From: Pseudacidovorax sp. RU35E
GTDB lineage: Bacteria; Pseudomonadota; Gammaproteobacteria; Burkholderiales; Burkholderiaceae_C
Length of the DNA stretch: 64,000 nt
Direction: 5' to 3'
Assembly: GCF_900156165.1 (NCBI RefSeq)
Contig: NZ_FTMY01000019.1
Coordinates: forward strand, 23,801 to 87,800
Each line of letters opens with the position of its first letter. The first letter of the stretch is position 1. Positions 63,812-64,000 of this stretch are shown one piece after another. The notes under the pieces were generated by a model. That model worked only from the letters and a program-made list of their open reading frames with translations. It searched no databases and was not told the DNA's origin. The position numbers were made by a program, and so were the translations under genes.

Positions 63812-64000
63812 TCAGGCCGCTCCCAGCCGCTCCTTGGCGAGCCGCGTGCCCGCTGCCAACGCCTCCAGCTTGCGCCACGCCACGTCCCGGCTCATCGGCG
63901 CGAGACCGCAGTTCGTGCAGGGAAAGAGCCGCTCCTTCGGCACGAACTCCAGCGCCTTGGCGATGGTGTCGGCCACCTCCTCCGGCGTCTCCACCGCGTC
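63812..64000 (-). CDS. MetE-like cobalamin-independent methionine synthase-family protein (5' part outside window)
   Basis: The visible 62 residues (DAVETPEEVADTIAKALEFVPKERLFPCTNCGLAPMSRDVAWRKLEALAAGTRLAKERL) are the C-terminus of the UROD/MetE-like family. The CTNCGLAP motif contains the Cys that ligates zinc in methionine synthase II. The gene begins beyond the right edge. It could be a short MetE paralogue without the N-terminal half. Confidence 0.85.
   Translation of the reverse strand, partial: DAVETPEEVADTIAKALEFVPKERLFPCTNCGLAPMSRDVAWRKLEALAAGTRLAKERLGAA

Overview
The window is GC-rich chromosomal or large-replicon DNA from a betaproteobacterium, most likely order Burkholderiales (Variovorax/Cupriavidus/Bordetella-like). 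The best argument is the gene inventory: four intact orphan periplasmic Bug (TctC-type) solute receptors, four CaiB/BaiF CoA-transferases, and many LysR and IclR regulators attached to catabolic operons. There are no housekeeping genes apart from a methionine-synthase-like fragment at the right edge. It reads as a catabolic accessory region assembled from several modules, with IS scars, a dead integrase and a tRNA-Phe 3' fragment at the right end.

Layout. 0-3.7 kb: two tandem mandelonitrile-lyase-like cupins and an exported carboxymuconolactone decarboxylase-like protein, divergent from a LysR gene, then two small exported or membrane proteins. 3.9-12.6 kb: a six-gene minus-strand operon (flavoprotein monooxygenase, SDR, Bug receptor, BKACE, carboxymuconolactone decarboxylase-like, amidohydrolase) divergent from another LysR, then a Bug gene. 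12.9-21.9 kb: an Ldh2-type dehydrogenase, two MFS plus cyclophilin-like cassettes, an MBL hydrolase, SDR genes and an alpha/beta hydrolase, divergent from a LysR paralogous to the first one; an IclR gene follows.

22.8-42.9 kb is the most interesting block. It has two divergent arms meeting at 36.32-36.48 kb. The minus arm holds a Bug receptor, a BadI-like hydrolase, a CaiB transferase, an MmgE/PrpD protein, another Bug, a HiPIP, a TonB receptor strongly resembling PqqU (YncD, the PQQ importer), a two-subunit molybdenum hydroxylase and a PQQ quinohaemoprotein alcohol dehydrogenase. The plus arm holds two adjacent CaiB subunits, a thiolase-fold protein with its DUF35 partner, an SDR with a non-canonical active site and a semialdehyde dehydrogenase. 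Together they suggest periplasmic alcohol to aldehyde to acid oxidation with imported PQQ, then CoA transfer and a Bbs-like (benzylsuccinate-type) ring- or chain-cleavage route. The substrate is unknown.

43.0-61.2 kb is bracketed by two remnants of IS66-family elements in the same orientation. It contains an arsRBCH arsenic operon, an IclR-led CaiB/BKACE/AcuI-like operon with a 5'-truncated amidohydrolase, a stretch of transposon and EamA debris, a PaoABC-like molybdenum aldehyde oxidoreductase, and two esterases with a PucR-type regulator. 61.2-64.0 kb is debris: a second, decayed copy of the SDR-MBL pair seen at 15.6-17.1 kb, an integrase cut off before its catalytic domain, a tRNA-Phe 3' fragment with terminator, a broken hybrid histidine kinase, and the end of a MetE-like gene. 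No rRNA, intact tRNA or CRISPR array was seen.
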